Source: Pestalotiopsis fici W106-1
Taxonomy: Eukaryota > Ascomycota > Sordariomycetes > Amphisphaeriales > Sporocadaceae
Direction of reading: 5' to 3'
Assembly (NCBI RefSeq): GCF_000516985.1
Contig: NW_006917097.1
Coordinates: 620,001 to 684,000, forward strand
DNA: 64,000 nucleotides
Shown piece after piece: positions 13,096 through 24,388 of this stretch. A model generated the notes under the pieces. The model saw only the letters and a list, made by a program, of their open reading frames with translations. It had not been told where the DNA came from and ran no database searches. Numbering within the stretch: position 1 is the first letter of the stretch; each line of letters opens with the position of its first letter. The position numbers and the translations under genes are program-made.

Positions 13096-14622
13096 TTAGT
13101 CTCTTAAGGCCTCGATATCAACAACTTCTTTCACAGCTTCTGTAGTCAGTATAAGAGGATTCTCCTCCCCGACTGCAACACTGTCTTCGATTCTGATGCC
13201 TAGTCCACGGAATGCTTTAGGCCACCTGTCATCATCGGGCACGTAGACTCCAGGTTCGATCGTGATGCAATGCCCTTCCTGTAAAGTGATGCCACGGGAG
13301 TATCCGGGCACATCATGAACGTCAAGACCAATGTAGTGTCCAACGTGGTGTGGGAACAAAATGTTCATGGCATTGCCGCCAAGTTCAAAGCCTAGCTTTT
13401 GCAACTCGTTCCGTAGTGCCGTTTCTGTAATACTGTGGAGCTTGTCCAGTGTGACGTTGGCGTTGACTCGACACATGCTGATGCTAAAACGTTGTGCTGT
13501 GAGCACGGCTTCATAAAGGTCTCGTTGTGCTTGTGTAAATTTGCCCGACACGGGCCATGTTCGAGTAATGTCTGTGATGTATGTGCCATACTCGCCGCCA
13601 GCATCGACGAGGACGAACTCATCGTCTTTCAGTAGTCCATTGTTGAGAACATAGTGAATGAGCAGCGCCTTTTGTCCTCCTGCAATGACGGGAATGTAAG
13701 CGGATCCGTCGAGGCCATTTTTATGGTATTCGTAGTCTAGGAAGGCGCCGAGATCCTTTTCAGATGTCCAATGCCTGCGCATAGCATTGGTCAGAGCCCT
13801 CCCAGAGCCTTGGCCAGCGCGGCGCATACAGGCAATCTCAGCTGGAGACTTGATCGCTCGTTCCGCATTGATCCATGGTCGCAATGGTGCCGTGGCAACT
13901 CCAGATGCCGCAGCACGCAAGGTGTTTCCAAGCTTGGTAGGGACGCCATACTTGGTCAGCTCGGCATCGGTGTAAATCTTTTGTACGCCCTTCAGCGCAA
14001 TGGCGAGCTCCTTGTCCAGCCTTCCGATGTCTCCGACTTCATCTGCATTCCAAACATCTCTTGCGGCATCTAGACCACTCCAGGGTCCATTCCACTGCTC
14101 CTGCTTGGGATCCTTTGGCCGGCACCAAAGATAGAATATAAAATCGCCTTCGCCCGGACCCGTCTTCACGATCAGTGTCAGTGACTCGGGCTCACTAAAG
14201 CCAGTAAGGTAAAGGAAGTTGCTTTCTTGGCGGAAGGCGTGAAAGACTGCACCCGATCGGTATTGGACCTGAGCGGAGGGCAAGAGGACTGCCGACCCTG
14301 CAGGCAAGGCGGCGAGGAGTTTGGAGCGTCGGTCGTGGTATTCTTGTGCTGTGATTCCCGGGGTGATCTCCCCAGGCGCGAGGAGATGTGGATGCGTTTC
14401 GTGGACAGGCTGGCCAAAGAGCAAGGCCGAGGCAGAAACGGTGGTCGAGTACGGGCGGCTTGCTCGCGTGCTCGAGTTTCTGAGCGGCCAGACGCAGCTA
14501 CGTGCCTGTGGACGCAATGTGCTAGGCCGACAATCTAATGCGCTTGCCCGTTGACTGGAGGCATATCGTCTGTTTTGCTGTTGCAGTTGCCGTAATGGTA
14601 ACGAAACTCTGCGCAACTTCAT
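13096..14622 (-). CDS. ICP55: Intermediate cleaving peptidase 55 (mitochondrial Xaa-Pro aminopeptidase 3 type)
   Basis: Metallo-aminopeptidase of family M24B that trims one residue from matrix proteins after presequence removal, stabilising them. Single exon, 508 aa, usual for the family. Residues 1-65 are Arg/Ser-rich without acids, a typical mitochondrial presequence. The N-terminal creatinase-like domain contains FRQESNFLYLTGFSEPES near residues 130-147. The C-terminal pita-bread domain shows all five metal ligands: Asp340 and Asp351 (LVDAGGEYGTYITDITRTWP), His429 (HHVGHYIGLDVHD), Glu456 (ITIEPGVY) and Glu479 (LGIRIEDSVAV). The protein therefore looks active. A cytosolic or nuclear prolidase is unlikely given the presequence. 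Confidence 0.95.
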   Translation of the reverse strand: MKLRRVSLPLRQLQQQNRRYASSQRASALDCRPSTLRPQARSCVWPLRNSSTRASRPYSTTVSASALLFGQPVHETHPHLLAPGEITPGITAQEYHDRRSKLLAALPAGSAVLLPSAQVQYRSGAVFHAFRQESNFLYLTGFSEPESLTLIVKTGPGEGDFIFYLWCRPKDPKQEQWNGPWSGLDAARDVWNADEVGDIGRLDKELAIALKGVQKIYTDAELTKYGVPTKLGNTLRAAASGVATAPLRPWINAERAIKSPAEIACMRRAGQGSGRALTNAMRRHWTSEKDLGAFLDYEYHKNGLDGSAYIPVIAGGQKALLIHYVLNNGLLKDDEFVLVDAGGEYGTYITDITRTWPVSGKFTQAQRDLYEAVLTAQRFSISMCRVNANVTLDKLHSITETALRNELQKLGFELGGNAMNILFPHHVGHYIGLDVHDVPGYSRGITLQEGHCITIEPGVYVPDDDRWPKAFRGLGIRIEDSVAVGEENPLILTTEAVKEVVDIEALRD

Positions 14623-15739
14623 GATTGGAAATGGGTTTATTGGCGATTGAAGAACATGTCCCGTTTTATGTGGAAGAGCGATCGGCGGTCGAGAGTTAAT
14701 TTTTCAGAATCCTACTAGGTCCTATTCTGTCAGGATTGGTGCAAGAGTCAACACATGCAGAGAAAGTGTCGCAAAAATATAATTGAGTTTCTGTGCTGCT
14801 CCAACTGCCAGTCCAACCTTGATGCTCTTGTGCAGAAAATGAAAAAGAAAAAGAAAATAAAAATGGAAGAAACGACGTCAGAGCACGGCGCGCTTGCGAT
14901 CGCCAGCATTAAGCCTCATCTAGCCTTAGCCCCTCGCGGTTGCTGTGTGCGGCGGCGCGTGGCAGTTTAGTGGAGCAGCTGTGGCCTGTGCTTATTATTG
15001 TTGATTCCTCTGTGTTTGTTAGTGCTCCGCAAAAAGTTAGGCGGGTCCCAGCTCTTGCAAGTCTGAACGCTGCAATTCTCAAGCTTACTGAATGTCTCCC
15101 ATTTCTCGACCACGAGCAGAAAAAGATCGTCTCTTCTGCTCAACTCTGTCACGGCCCTGCACCATCGGATAGGTAAGTGATTCTCGCGTCTTTTGAGCCA
15201 TTGGACCTCTCCCTCTCCCTCTGGGACTTCACATCTATTCAGATGCATGTTCAACACACGTAACCGTGCTTGTGACTCGTTGTGTCACGCCGTGTCGCGT
15301 GCAGAATCACCCAGCTCCTAACCTGCCCCTCCACACAACCAACCATCACCAAGACCTTCATATTCGACCTTTGATATTTGACAACCTCGACTCAAGACCA
15401 CATACACTGCTTACACAAGACGACGAGCTGATGGGAAGCCCCAGAGCTGAACTTGAGTCGCTCTATTCAATCGAATTCGCCATTCCGAAGTCTTGCATTG
15501 CACTTTGACTGGTTGCTGCAAACTAATATCAAACTTCTAGTCATCCGGTCAAGTCTCGAAGCATACGAGCTACGGAGAACGACTTTCGACGCAAAGGGAA
15601 CCGAAGGAGCCGCTCGGGTACAGCAAATGCTCGCCTGCTGTCAGTTGTGACCTAAACACCTCGTTCACACAAACTCGAGCTCCAGTGTAGACATCGACCA
15701 CAAACTATAGCATGCTAGGTCGATAGGACATCATCATAT
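14623..15739. other. Divergent intergenic region between ICP55 and DBF4
   Basis: A 1.1 kb bidirectional promoter region for two divergent genes. It includes an A/G-rich stretch near 14840-14865 and a C/A-rich segment near 15300-15360 that looks like leader sequence. I see no gene in it. Confidence 0.5.
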
Positions 15740-17899
15740 ATGGCCGCAGTATTTCTTTCTCCGCCGCCCGCTAGCCTCTCCAACATGCCTCACGCGCGCC
15801 GGGTTCCGCTCTCCATGAACCCGAGTGCGGCCAATTCTCCAATTAGAGCGTCGGGTCTCTCAAAGCCGAAACGGTCTTCTGCGAGCATCCAACGGGAAGA
15901 GGCATATGGTCAACCGCCTCCAGCAAAAAAGCAGATTCTCGACAGTGGCATTCCACGTCCACTCAAATCTCCCCAGCAGCAAAGAGTGGCCAAGACGCAG
16001 CTCTCTTTGCAGAGTCGCCGACATGCAAGCACCTACGAGAGCAAGCTGGCGAGGGAGAGGTCCGGCCAGCACCATCACCATGCTGAGAGTGCCAGCACTG
16101 GAAAGTACACAGAGAAGGACCTAGATGAGATTCGACGATGGCAGAGTCATCACAGACAGAAGTTCCCTAAGATGGTCTTCTATTTTGACAGCATTCCAGA
16201 GGACACGCGTGCCAAACTGGTGAAGCAGATTACCTCTCTGGGCGCTGTAAGTTGGCCTCCCCTGATTAGTATCTTTGCGAAGCTAATTATGACGTTATCA
16301 AGCGTGAGGAACGATTCTTCTCGAGTGAAATCACTCATGTTGTTACTAGTCGACCAATCCCCCCGGAGCAACGGGGTGGTCGCAGAGCGGATGATGTTGA
16401 TGCTGAAACTCACGCTGAACAGCAACAGCCTCAGACAATCAATCCATCGCTCTTGGATAGGACAGCTGATCAGTCAGTGCGGAGAAAACTGTTTACTGAT
16501 GCATTAGGTGATGCCAAGTCCAAGTCCCAGCTCTCGTCTCGTAGCGGGCTAGCCCAAATGCCGGAAACAAGGCCCAAGAGGAGCACAGATGTGCTGTCCC
16601 GGGCTCGTGAGATGAGCAAGAAGATATGGTCCCTCGATAAGCTTAACCGCATGCTATCGATGCTTCTGGAAACAGATTTGAATGTTAGTGCTGCCATCGC
16701 CTATGGCTCTCGGAGCGCATCAGTATCGGCAAGCCACACGCACTCGAAGGCTACAGACGAACGGAGCTTGTTGCAACTGCTGCAGAATGAGCGCGTCAAC
16801 GGTCCTTCTGATAGGGATCCCACTGTGACAACCAAGGAGATGCACTACTTTAGGGGCCCCTACCTCTACATTTACGACTTTGAGGAGAAGCAAAAGCCTA
16901 TCATGGCGAGGGAGTACCAACGAGTGCAGGAGAAAAGTGATGGGGATTGGCCACAATTCCGTACGGCGCCGCTTGGCCGATGTCCATTCATTGAGGACTA
17001 TGACCACCACCGCGAGGTTGTCAGGCCGAAGAAGCGAGAGGTAGCGAAGCCTGCTATTGAATCTAAGCTTGTGCTTCAGCCGCCTGAGGATTCGCAACGG
17101 CACGCGAAGCCGGTCACTGGGAAACGGTCATTGAGTGAGATGGAAAGTGCTCATAATCGGGGCAGTAGTATCACAGCGAATCTATTCAACCCTTCGAAGT
17201 CATTGGCAGGAAAGAAGTTTGACTTTGGTCCCAATCCGTTCGGCAGCCGTGCTGCAACTGACAAGTTGTTCGGTGGCGAGCCGCTCGCCTCCGGAGTACA
17301 GCCATCAAATATCACTTCAGCTATCCGGTCGCAGATGATCTCATCAACAGCTGCCACCCCGGGTGCTATCGGTGTCGTCAGCAAGGAGGTGCATGGCCTC
17401 CAGCGAAAAGTACTCCAGCGCAACAGTTCACATGAAATGACTTCGCGCAGAACTGCAAGCGCTGGAGCCAGCTTGAAAGAAGACACCGAGTCGAAGCGAT
17501 CAACACTGAGTCGTACATCGAGTAAAAAGCTGGACCAGATCGATGAGCAGAGCGCCGTTGACGAGAATGAAGCTGGGCAGAGTGCCAAGGCCAGTGTACC
17601 GGCCGAAAAGCGAGTTGTCAAGCCGAAAAAGAAGGAACCCAAGCCAGGCTACTGCGAGAACTGCCAGGACAAATTCGCCGACTTTGACGAGGTAAGGGAC
17701 CCCCGACCTACAATGTAATTCCCCATGTGACCTAGCTAATGTTTGATAGCACATCTTGTCCCGGAAACACCGCAAGTTCGCGGACAATGACGACAACTGG
17801 GGAGAACTAGATGACCTCCTGGACCAGCTTGCAAGAGAACCAAAGCACAAATCCTATCCCACCTGGGCCCCGGCTCTGCCGGAGTTCCCCGTTTACTAG
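15740..17899 (+). CDS. DBF4: DBF4/Dfp1 regulatory subunit of the Cdc7 (DDK) kinase
   Basis: Activator of Cdc7 kinase, which phosphorylates MCM helicase to fire replication origins in S phase. Exons are 15740-16246, 16303-17691 and 17750-17899, giving 681 aa. Motif N (BRCT-like) lies near residues 140-190: FPKMVFYFDSIPED, spliced into GAREERFFSSEITHVVTSRP. Motif M is near residue 350: YFRGPYLYIYDFEEKQKPIM, which wraps Cdc7. Motif C, the DBF4 zinc finger, is split by the last intron: Cys620 and Cys623 (GYCENC) with His633 and His639 (HILSRKHRKF). The order N-M-C is that of the whole family. The linker is rich in Ser, Lys and Arg. An in-frame Met at 15785 is an alternative start. All three functional motifs are intact. 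Confidence 0.95.
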
Positions 17900-19459
17900 A
17901 CAGGCCTCTGGAGACCATGCTCTGGGTACATTAGCCAACGCTGCTCAGTATACAACAAGGACCTCACTGGGGACAACCACGGACCATATCCATTCTTCTG
18001 GCATTGCATGTCGCGATGATACCCTGTAGTTTCTCTTCTTTGTGCTCGCACAGCATTCATCATTTACGGCGTGCCAAGACGGCACAAATTTTCTTCATAT
18101 TCCCACAGTGGATTTCCCTAGCATTGCATGGATGTGGCGTCGAGTTTGCTTTGTTGTGAGGGGATTTTCTTTTCCCTGAAGTGTTGGTCCCCGTTTTTGC
18201 ATTTGGATTGCGACATGGTATTTCCACCCACGTGCTCGCTCCCTATCTCTATAGCAGGTGGCTCTGGTCTAATGGCGGTCTTGTTTGGTACATTTTGGTG
18301 ACGATGGATTTTTGGGTGTCCTGCCTGCTCTCGGCGCTCAAAAGGCGCAACAGGCATTGTAGATATACAAGCATTGCGCATGTGTAGATTCTTATGTTAC
18401 ACGAATTCACGAATTGTTGAAAAGAAGATGATGAAGAATCACGTCGAGGCTCTGCTGTTGGTCTTGTTCATGAGGTTGCTTTAATGACTGCACTGGCCAA
18501 CATAGTCGTCACGATCGGAACAGGCATATTGGCGTCTATAATTTCGCCGCCTTGCACTAATTAGACTGCAAGTCGACGTACCTCGAATACGATCAATGGG
18601 AAGTTGCAAAATATGAGGCATGCGTCGGATACATTTTCCGTATATCACAGACGTACAGTATCACATTCTGCACTTGGCCATGTAGGTAGATGAGGTTGTT
18701 GCTGATATTGGCCAGCCTTTTTTTTTTTTTTTTTTTTTTTCGATCAGCCAAATTGATTGATAGTGGCAGCATTGTAAATCAAACATTCATGCCTATGTCA
18801 GTTGGTACCTGCTTGCCCGCCTGCCAGGGGAGGAGTCAAGATCCTCCGTTCCTGCATTTGTGATTTGGAATGGATGAAATGGATGAACCAACTGCACATG
18901 TGGGTTTTGTTTTGGGTCAATCCAATGCAACAGATTTCTTGAAGGTTTGAACTCGGGGTACCTACAGCAAAGCTCGGGTGCGGCTTTAGCACCCCAAAGC
19001 TAAGCGTCAGTGCCTTAGCCCGGACTCCAGAGACCGTGTTTTCATTCACTGTAATCTGTGCTTACCAGTCGCGTCTTTCCCTGCAATCAATCAAATCCGC
19101 CCAACACTGAACGCGGTGCACAACCTTATTGTCAGTGCCAATTTGGACCACCACGCCACACTCTTCTAACCTAGTGTATATCCGGGTACTACCCTGCTCA
19201 TCGACTCGTTCCAGTCAAACGGCCCCCATTCATTGATTTGTTACGGCGGCTGAGGACTACGACTACCTTGATAATCACTACAAAAATCTTTTCTTCTTTT
19301 TTTTTCTTTTTCGGTTATACAAGCTTGCCTCATTCCCTTCCTTGTGCGCATCACACCCGGAAAAGCAAGGACTATCCCACCACTGATTCTTCTGTTAATT
19401 GAGCCTTCCGCTCCCTTGTTTGCCGCAAAGCAAACGAGGCGCGTACCTTCATCATCGAC
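17900..19459. other. Intergenic, about 1.6 kb
   Basis: Between two plus-strand genes. It contains a long poly-T run (listed separately), a T-rich stretch at about 19285-19312 just upstream of the 2EXR gene, and no convincing open frame. Confidence 0.5.
18718..18740. repeat. Poly-T tract (23 T)
   Basis: An uninterrupted homopolymer in intergenic DNA. It is prone to length error in sequencing. Confidence 0.9.
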
Positions 19460-21502
19460 ATGGCCGGGTCTGATGTTCAAAACGACAGCTCCGGCAGTGA
19501 TGATGCTTCCGGCCCGGAAGTAGCTGAAGACATCAATGACGACGACACTTCTGAAGAATCAAGTAGCAGTAGCGACGATGGAGAAGCCCATAATTTTCTG
19601 GACCTGGAAGCTTCAGAATCATGCGATAGCGAAGACAGTGAGGACAGGGACGACGACATTGACGCTTCACCAGGGGTTGAGCATTCGTTCCCGCAGTTCT
19701 CTCAACTGCCCCCGGAACTACGGCAGCGTATCTGGGGATTTTTTGACCCTCACTTGCGGAGCCCTGCCCGGGTCTTCAGTTTCCGGCTGGTGCAACTCCC
19801 GCCTTACCGGATTCCAGGCAATGAAAGTCGGTATGGAATCTGGGAAGACCCATCGCTGGACCAACAAACGGAACCAGCAAGAACGCTTCTAGCCATAAAT
19901 CACGAGAGTCGTTGTCTTGCCCGAACGTTTTATCCGCATAACATCTGCGTTGAAGATGAACAATTATTCATCCCTTGTCACAAGACTAGAGACATTGTTC
20001 GCATTGTGGGACCCCCCGAAGAACTGTACAATGAGGACTGGAACTACTTCATCGATCCTTTGATACGTGGCTTCCATCAGGTGGCTTTCCAATTACCGAG
20101 CGGGGATGAAGAAACGCCCGGCATTACGCCGTCGGAAGAAGCCTTCATGTCCGACGCAATCCGGCGATATCTGTTAACAGATTTTCCCGAGTTGACATCT
20201 GTCTTCAAGTGCTCCGATGAGATAGATTGCCGCACAAGCGACATACAGTGGTGCACTTTGGACTCGACTCACAATTTCTACGTGGAGACTAGCGAGAGGT
20301 CGCCCGGGCTTGGTGAAGACATGCAGTATATCTTCTGTTGGCCCAAGATTATCAACGGCACTCGATCAACAGACAAACCTTTTTCAGAAGAACCTGAAAG
20401 GGAATATCGCGGCCTCCTCCCCCCGGTGGATCAACTGGAGGAAGGCAAAGTCTTATCGCGCATGATTCATTTCTCACACAGCCCATACAGTTCAGGACTT
20501 TCCCGATTTGACAAGATCCGGATGGCCACCTTCAGCGGAAGCTTCGAAAATTACGAATCAAGCGACTCGGAATCAGAATCTGAAGAAACGAATGAGTACG
20601 AAAGCTCCGGTATCGATGATGAGTCAATCGACGACGACATGGGCAGTGACGACGAGGAGAATGATTTGGCTGCGTTGCAGTCATCTCCAGTTGACCACGA
20701 ATCTCCTTTCCAGGGATTCTCTTCTCCTCTCGGGATGGATATCCCGGAGCTCCTCGAAGCGGCAGAAGCTGGAATGGCATTGGAGGCAGCAATTTTCTCT
20801 GACATCGAGTCGGACCCAAGTGATGAGTCTGACCATGCACAGCCGCAGAATACAAATCAGAGACAGAGAAGAGTGATAGCAGACTCGAGCGATGAGGCTG
20901 ATGAGTCCGAATCGCCTCAGAATCCAAGCAGGAAAAGGCCACGAGCTCGAGTAATTGAGTCAGATTCTGATGAGGACAGCCAGAGCCCAAAGCCTGTAAA
21001 GCGAGCTCGTACAGAAGGCCGTGCATCACGTGTGGTGTTGTCTGAATCGGACGATGAGGACGAAAGCGATCATGATGAAACCACAGCAACTTCTGCTTCG
21101 AAACGTCGTGCACGGGGGACTGTGCGCCAAGATGATTCACAAAGCGAAGACGAATCCGATGACCAGAGTGAGGAGGAAGACGAATCAGAAGAGTCCGGGC
21201 AGTCTTCTGATGACGATGAAGAAGACGAGGAGGAAGAGGAGCAAGCACCCCAACGAATGTCGCTTGCGGAGAGAATCGGGGCATTTCGAGCAGCAGTTCC
21301 TGCTGGCGACGAAGCCGAATCGTCTCCAGAGGCCGAATACGACGAATTTAACGACGAGGGAGACGAAGGGTATGGAGGGGCAGGATATGGCGCATTTCAG
21401 GACGACGAAGAGGATGATGGCCGATCAGATCGCGAGGAGATGATAATGGATATGGATGAAGAGGCGTCAGAAGGAGAAGAGGGAGAAGAAGATGGTTGGT
21501 AA
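19460..21502 (+). CDS. 2EXR-domain protein with long acidic tail
   Basis: Fungal-specific protein of unknown function. Single exon, 680 aa. Residues 1-72 are Ser/Asp/Glu-rich. A 2EXR domain starts near residue 77 with FPQFSQLPPELRQRIWGFF and carries on through LLAINHESRCLARTFYP; these two blocks define the family. After about residue 350 the chain is extremely acidic, with many Ser-Asp-Glu clusters (probable casein kinase 2 sites), short basic islands such as KRPRARV and KRARTEGRASR that resemble nuclear localisation signals, and a Gly/Asp-rich end. A nuclear role is suggested by composition only. The tail is also where gene callers may misplace frames because of repetitive GAC/GAA codons. 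Confidence 0.85.
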   Translation: MAGSDVQNDSSGSDDASGPEVAEDINDDDTSEESSSSSDDGEAHNFLDLEASESCDSEDSEDRDDDIDASPGVEHSFPQFSQLPPELRQRIWGFFDPHLRSPARVFSFRLVQLPPYRIPGNESRYGIWEDPSLDQQTEPARTLLAINHESRCLARTFYPHNICVEDEQLFIPCHKTRDIVRIVGPPEELYNEDWNYFIDPLIRGFHQVAFQLPSGDEETPGITPSEEAFMSDAIRRYLLTDFPELTSVFKCSDEIDCRTSDIQWCTLDSTHNFYVETSERSPGLGEDMQYIFCWPKIINGTRSTDKPFSEEPEREYRGLLPPVDQLEEGKVLSRMIHFSHSPYSSGLSRFDKIRMATFSGSFENYESSDSESESEETNEYESSGIDDESIDDDMGSDDEENDLAALQSSPVDHESPFQGFSSPLGMDIPELLEAAEAGMALEAAIFSDIESDPSDESDHAQPQNTNQRQRRVIADSSDEADESESPQNPSRKRPRARVIESDSDEDSQSPKPVKRARTEGRASRVVLSESDDEDESDHDETTATSASKRRARGTVRQDDSQSEDESDDQSEEEDESEESGQSSDDDEEDEEEEEQAPQRMSLAERIGAFRAAVPAGDEAESSPEAEYDEFNDEGDEGYGGAGYGAFQDDEEDDGRSDREEMIMDMDEEASEGEEGEEDGW

Positions 21503-22414
21503 ATCGGGCTCGTACTTTCACGCATGCGTTGATACGGTGTCTGGTGCTTGTCAAAATTGATGACATCTAAAACTACAAATTCAATCTACGAATGGTGCGG
21601 AAAAGAGTGCCATTGATGATAAGTTCTAATCTCTCGGTACAATACCTATTTAATAACAAATCAGTCAAGTAGACTGTTCCCATGTCTACGTACGGGACCA
21701 AACGAGCCGACTTGAACCATCTGTACAGAGTTTACGCCGCTCTTGCTCAGACTCGTGAGTTTGCTTCCTGGTGGCTCGTTTGTCAGCTATACCAAAGAAG
21801 CTATACGAAACATACATATGTACATACTCTAGCCTCAAGCTAGGGGAGAGCCCTCCAATGTTGGATCTGACCAGCCACTGGGGGGAATACATAAGCGAGA
21901 ACACTTGGCTGCGGTGAGTGAGAACGTTAGCGTCGACACCAAAATTTCGACGTCTCACTTTCTCGGATCTCCGAGGCCAAAATATCATAAATGATACCCT
22001 GGCCAGAATAAGAAATTTCCAAGTTAGTGGCACAACGGTATGCATGCCCGGCTTGGAGATTCGCCTCCGCCCTGGGCATCAAGTATCAGATCATTGACAA
22101 CTAAATGGACCCAATGGTGCTCTTTAATTCGTTCACACAAGATGCAATGTCCCTGTAATTATCCAACCAGACAGCTTTTATTGAGAAAGACTAGCAAATA
22201 GTAGGGCTTGCTAAAGTCGACTTGAGTTACAACGACAACACGATCATACCCAAGCTGACCCGAGCTATGCAGGCAGGGACCGGGACAGTCTCGTGACGAG
22301 AAATGGCTGCGGGTGGTTTTGGGGTTATATCATGGTCGCGGAGGGTCATGCATTAGTATACAATCATTTTCATGAATACTTTTGATTCATCTTTCTATCA
22401 ACACATTTCCAACC
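21503..22414. other. Intergenic, about 0.9 kb
   Basis: 3' region of the 2EXR gene and promoter of the tyrosinase gene. A minus-strand open frame of 119 codons here has no recognisable features. I see nothing else. Confidence 0.5.
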
Positions 22415-23796
22415 ATGAAGCTGCGTCAGGTGGTTGTTATCCTCTCGACGGGAGTGGCTTTAGCGACTCCTATGTCGAATGAGGGCTTGAGTCAACTGTC
22501 CATATTCGAAGCATTGGCCAGCCATGCTTCGGCCGCTGAAATTGCCCTACTGGGTGACCTGGCCGTGACAAGACGATCGAGCACATGCACCAAGGACAAT
22601 ATAGTAACACGGAGACCATGGTGAGTCGGATCTTGTCCCAGCTGTCAACATGACCAAATCTGAACGGATCAGAATATTGAAATTGCTGTTAGGGGTTCAA
22701 TTAGCAAGCAAGAGAGAAAGTCATATACAGATGCCGTGCTGTGTCTGCAATCACTTCCGGCCAGGACGCCGACTTCGCTGGTACCTGGTGTGAGATCGCG
22801 CTACGACGACTTTGTTGCCACTCATATCAATCAGACATTGAATATTCACTATACTGTAAGCCACCATAAATTCTCAATATTGGCGGATCTCGTCGTATTA
22901 ATCTTTTACTCAGGGTAACTTTCTCGCTTGGCACCGCTGGTTCACCTGGCAATACGAACAAGCGCTCCGGAACGAGTGTGGCTACTCTGGGTACCAGCCA
23001 TACTGGAACTGGGGCCTCTACGCCGAGGACCCGGCGTCCTCGCCCGTCTTTGACGGGAGCGAGTCCAGCATGGGCAGCAATGGCGCCTACATTGCCGACA
23101 AGGGCCCAATTGCCCTGACGCTGGGCGACTACCCCATCATCTATCTCCCGGCCGGCAGCGGGGGCGGGTGCGTCACGGCGGGCCCGTTCAAGGACATGGT
23201 GGTCAACCTCGGCCCCGTCAGCCTGCCGCTGAATAACGGCAGCGTGATCACGGGCAGCGGCTTTCAGTATAACCCGCGCTGCCTCAAGCGCGATGTCTCG
23301 GCTGCGGTGAATATGGCCTACGCCAACATGACGTCTATTGTCAACCTGATTCTCCAAAACGATAACATCTGGGACTTTCAAATGGCCATGCAGGGTGTTC
23401 CTGGGTCTGGTTCTATAGGCGTACACGGCGGCGGTCACTATACTGTTGGTGGGGACCCCGCGGATGATGTCTTTGTGAGCCCTGGAGAGCCGGTAAGTCC
23501 TTTACCTGATATGCCCCGAGCTGTAATAGAAGAAAGTACTTTGACCTGATTTCGTGTAGGTTTTCTATCTCCACCACGGCATGATTGATCTCGTCTGGTG
23601 GGTTTGGCAGCTTCTGGACTACAAGGACCGCAAGTATGCCATCAACGGTACCAATACCTTTCTCGACCAACCTCCTTCGGCCAACGCGACCCTGGACGAC
23701 ATTGTGGATCTCTATTATGCTGGTGGAGGACCAATCACCATTAGAGAGTTGATGAGTACGACGGAGGGACCTTTCTGCTACACTTATACCATTTGA
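22415..23796 (+). CDS. Secreted tyrosinase / catechol oxidase-like copper enzyme
   Basis: Type-3 copper oxidase that hydroxylates or oxidises phenols or catechols. Exons are 22415-22620, 22693-22855, 22914-23492 and 23560-23796, giving 394 aa. The N-terminus MKLRQVVVILSTGVALATP is a signal peptide, so the protein is secreted. CuA ligands are His113, His121 and His130 (VATHINQ, NIHYTG, AWHRWF). CuB ligands are His294, His298 (HGGGHYTVGG) and His321 (FYLHHGMIDLVWW). The family block YWNWG is present. The protein is short and lacks the C-terminal lid extension of classical tyrosinases, as in the secreted Aspergillus catechol oxidase group, so a catechol or o-aminophenol oxidase role is at least as likely as melanin synthesis. 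All six histidines are intact. Confidence 0.92.
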
Positions 23797-24388
23797 CAGT
23801 CGAAGTCCAGCAGGACTGCAGAAAAGTCCTGTTTGGTTTTGGTCATTCCACAGACCTCGATTTCAAATTCACAAAATTCCAGTTCAGAGATTCTGAGTAG
23901 GACGAACAAGTAGAAATGATTAATTGAACATGAGATCCGCTTCTGGTCGATCGAGCTTGTAGGTATCATGTTTCCGCTTTTGTCAATGAGTTTATCTACC
24001 TAGTATGTATTTCATGTTGGTGGAAAGCCGAGCATACTAGATAAAAGCTTGGTAAAACCAGGAGACTCGCAAAAATTTCAGGGACTTCGGGTCTTTCCTC
24101 CCGCTCAAGGAATGGGGCCAAATTGTACCATCGGAATATACATAATGTACATTTACTTGTAGGTTTAAGAAGAGCAAGTGTCGGGTTCTGGCCTCGAGTT
24201 TTAGCGGTATTGTCCTTAGCGCACCGGATCGATCCGAATTGCGCTGACCATAACCGAGGCGTGGGGGCTTCAATTGATGCATAAGACGCTGCACAAGCTG
24301 CGTCATACCCAGCTTCCAACCATGCTGCGCAGTCCCTTTTTTTTTGTGTTTCACCAATACCCAGAACTTCCCAACACATCGCATAATC
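23797..24388. other. Intergenic, about 0.6 kb
   Basis: Between the tyrosinase and thioesterase genes. A 160-codon minus frame overlaps it and the start of the thioesterase gene; I take it as chance. Confidence 0.5.

Noticed and set aside
18930..19040. tRNA-like element on the minus strand with a GTTCAAACC box
   Set aside because: No cloverleaf can be drawn; acceptor and D arms are missing.
20532..21284. Minus-strand open frame of 250 codons, Arg/Pro/His-rich
   Set aside because: Antisense of the acidic tail of the 2EXR gene; such GAC/GAA-rich tails leave the other strand open by composition.
22827..23438. Minus-strand open frame of 203 codons
   Set aside because: Antisense to the tyrosinase exons, which carry the copper-site histidines.
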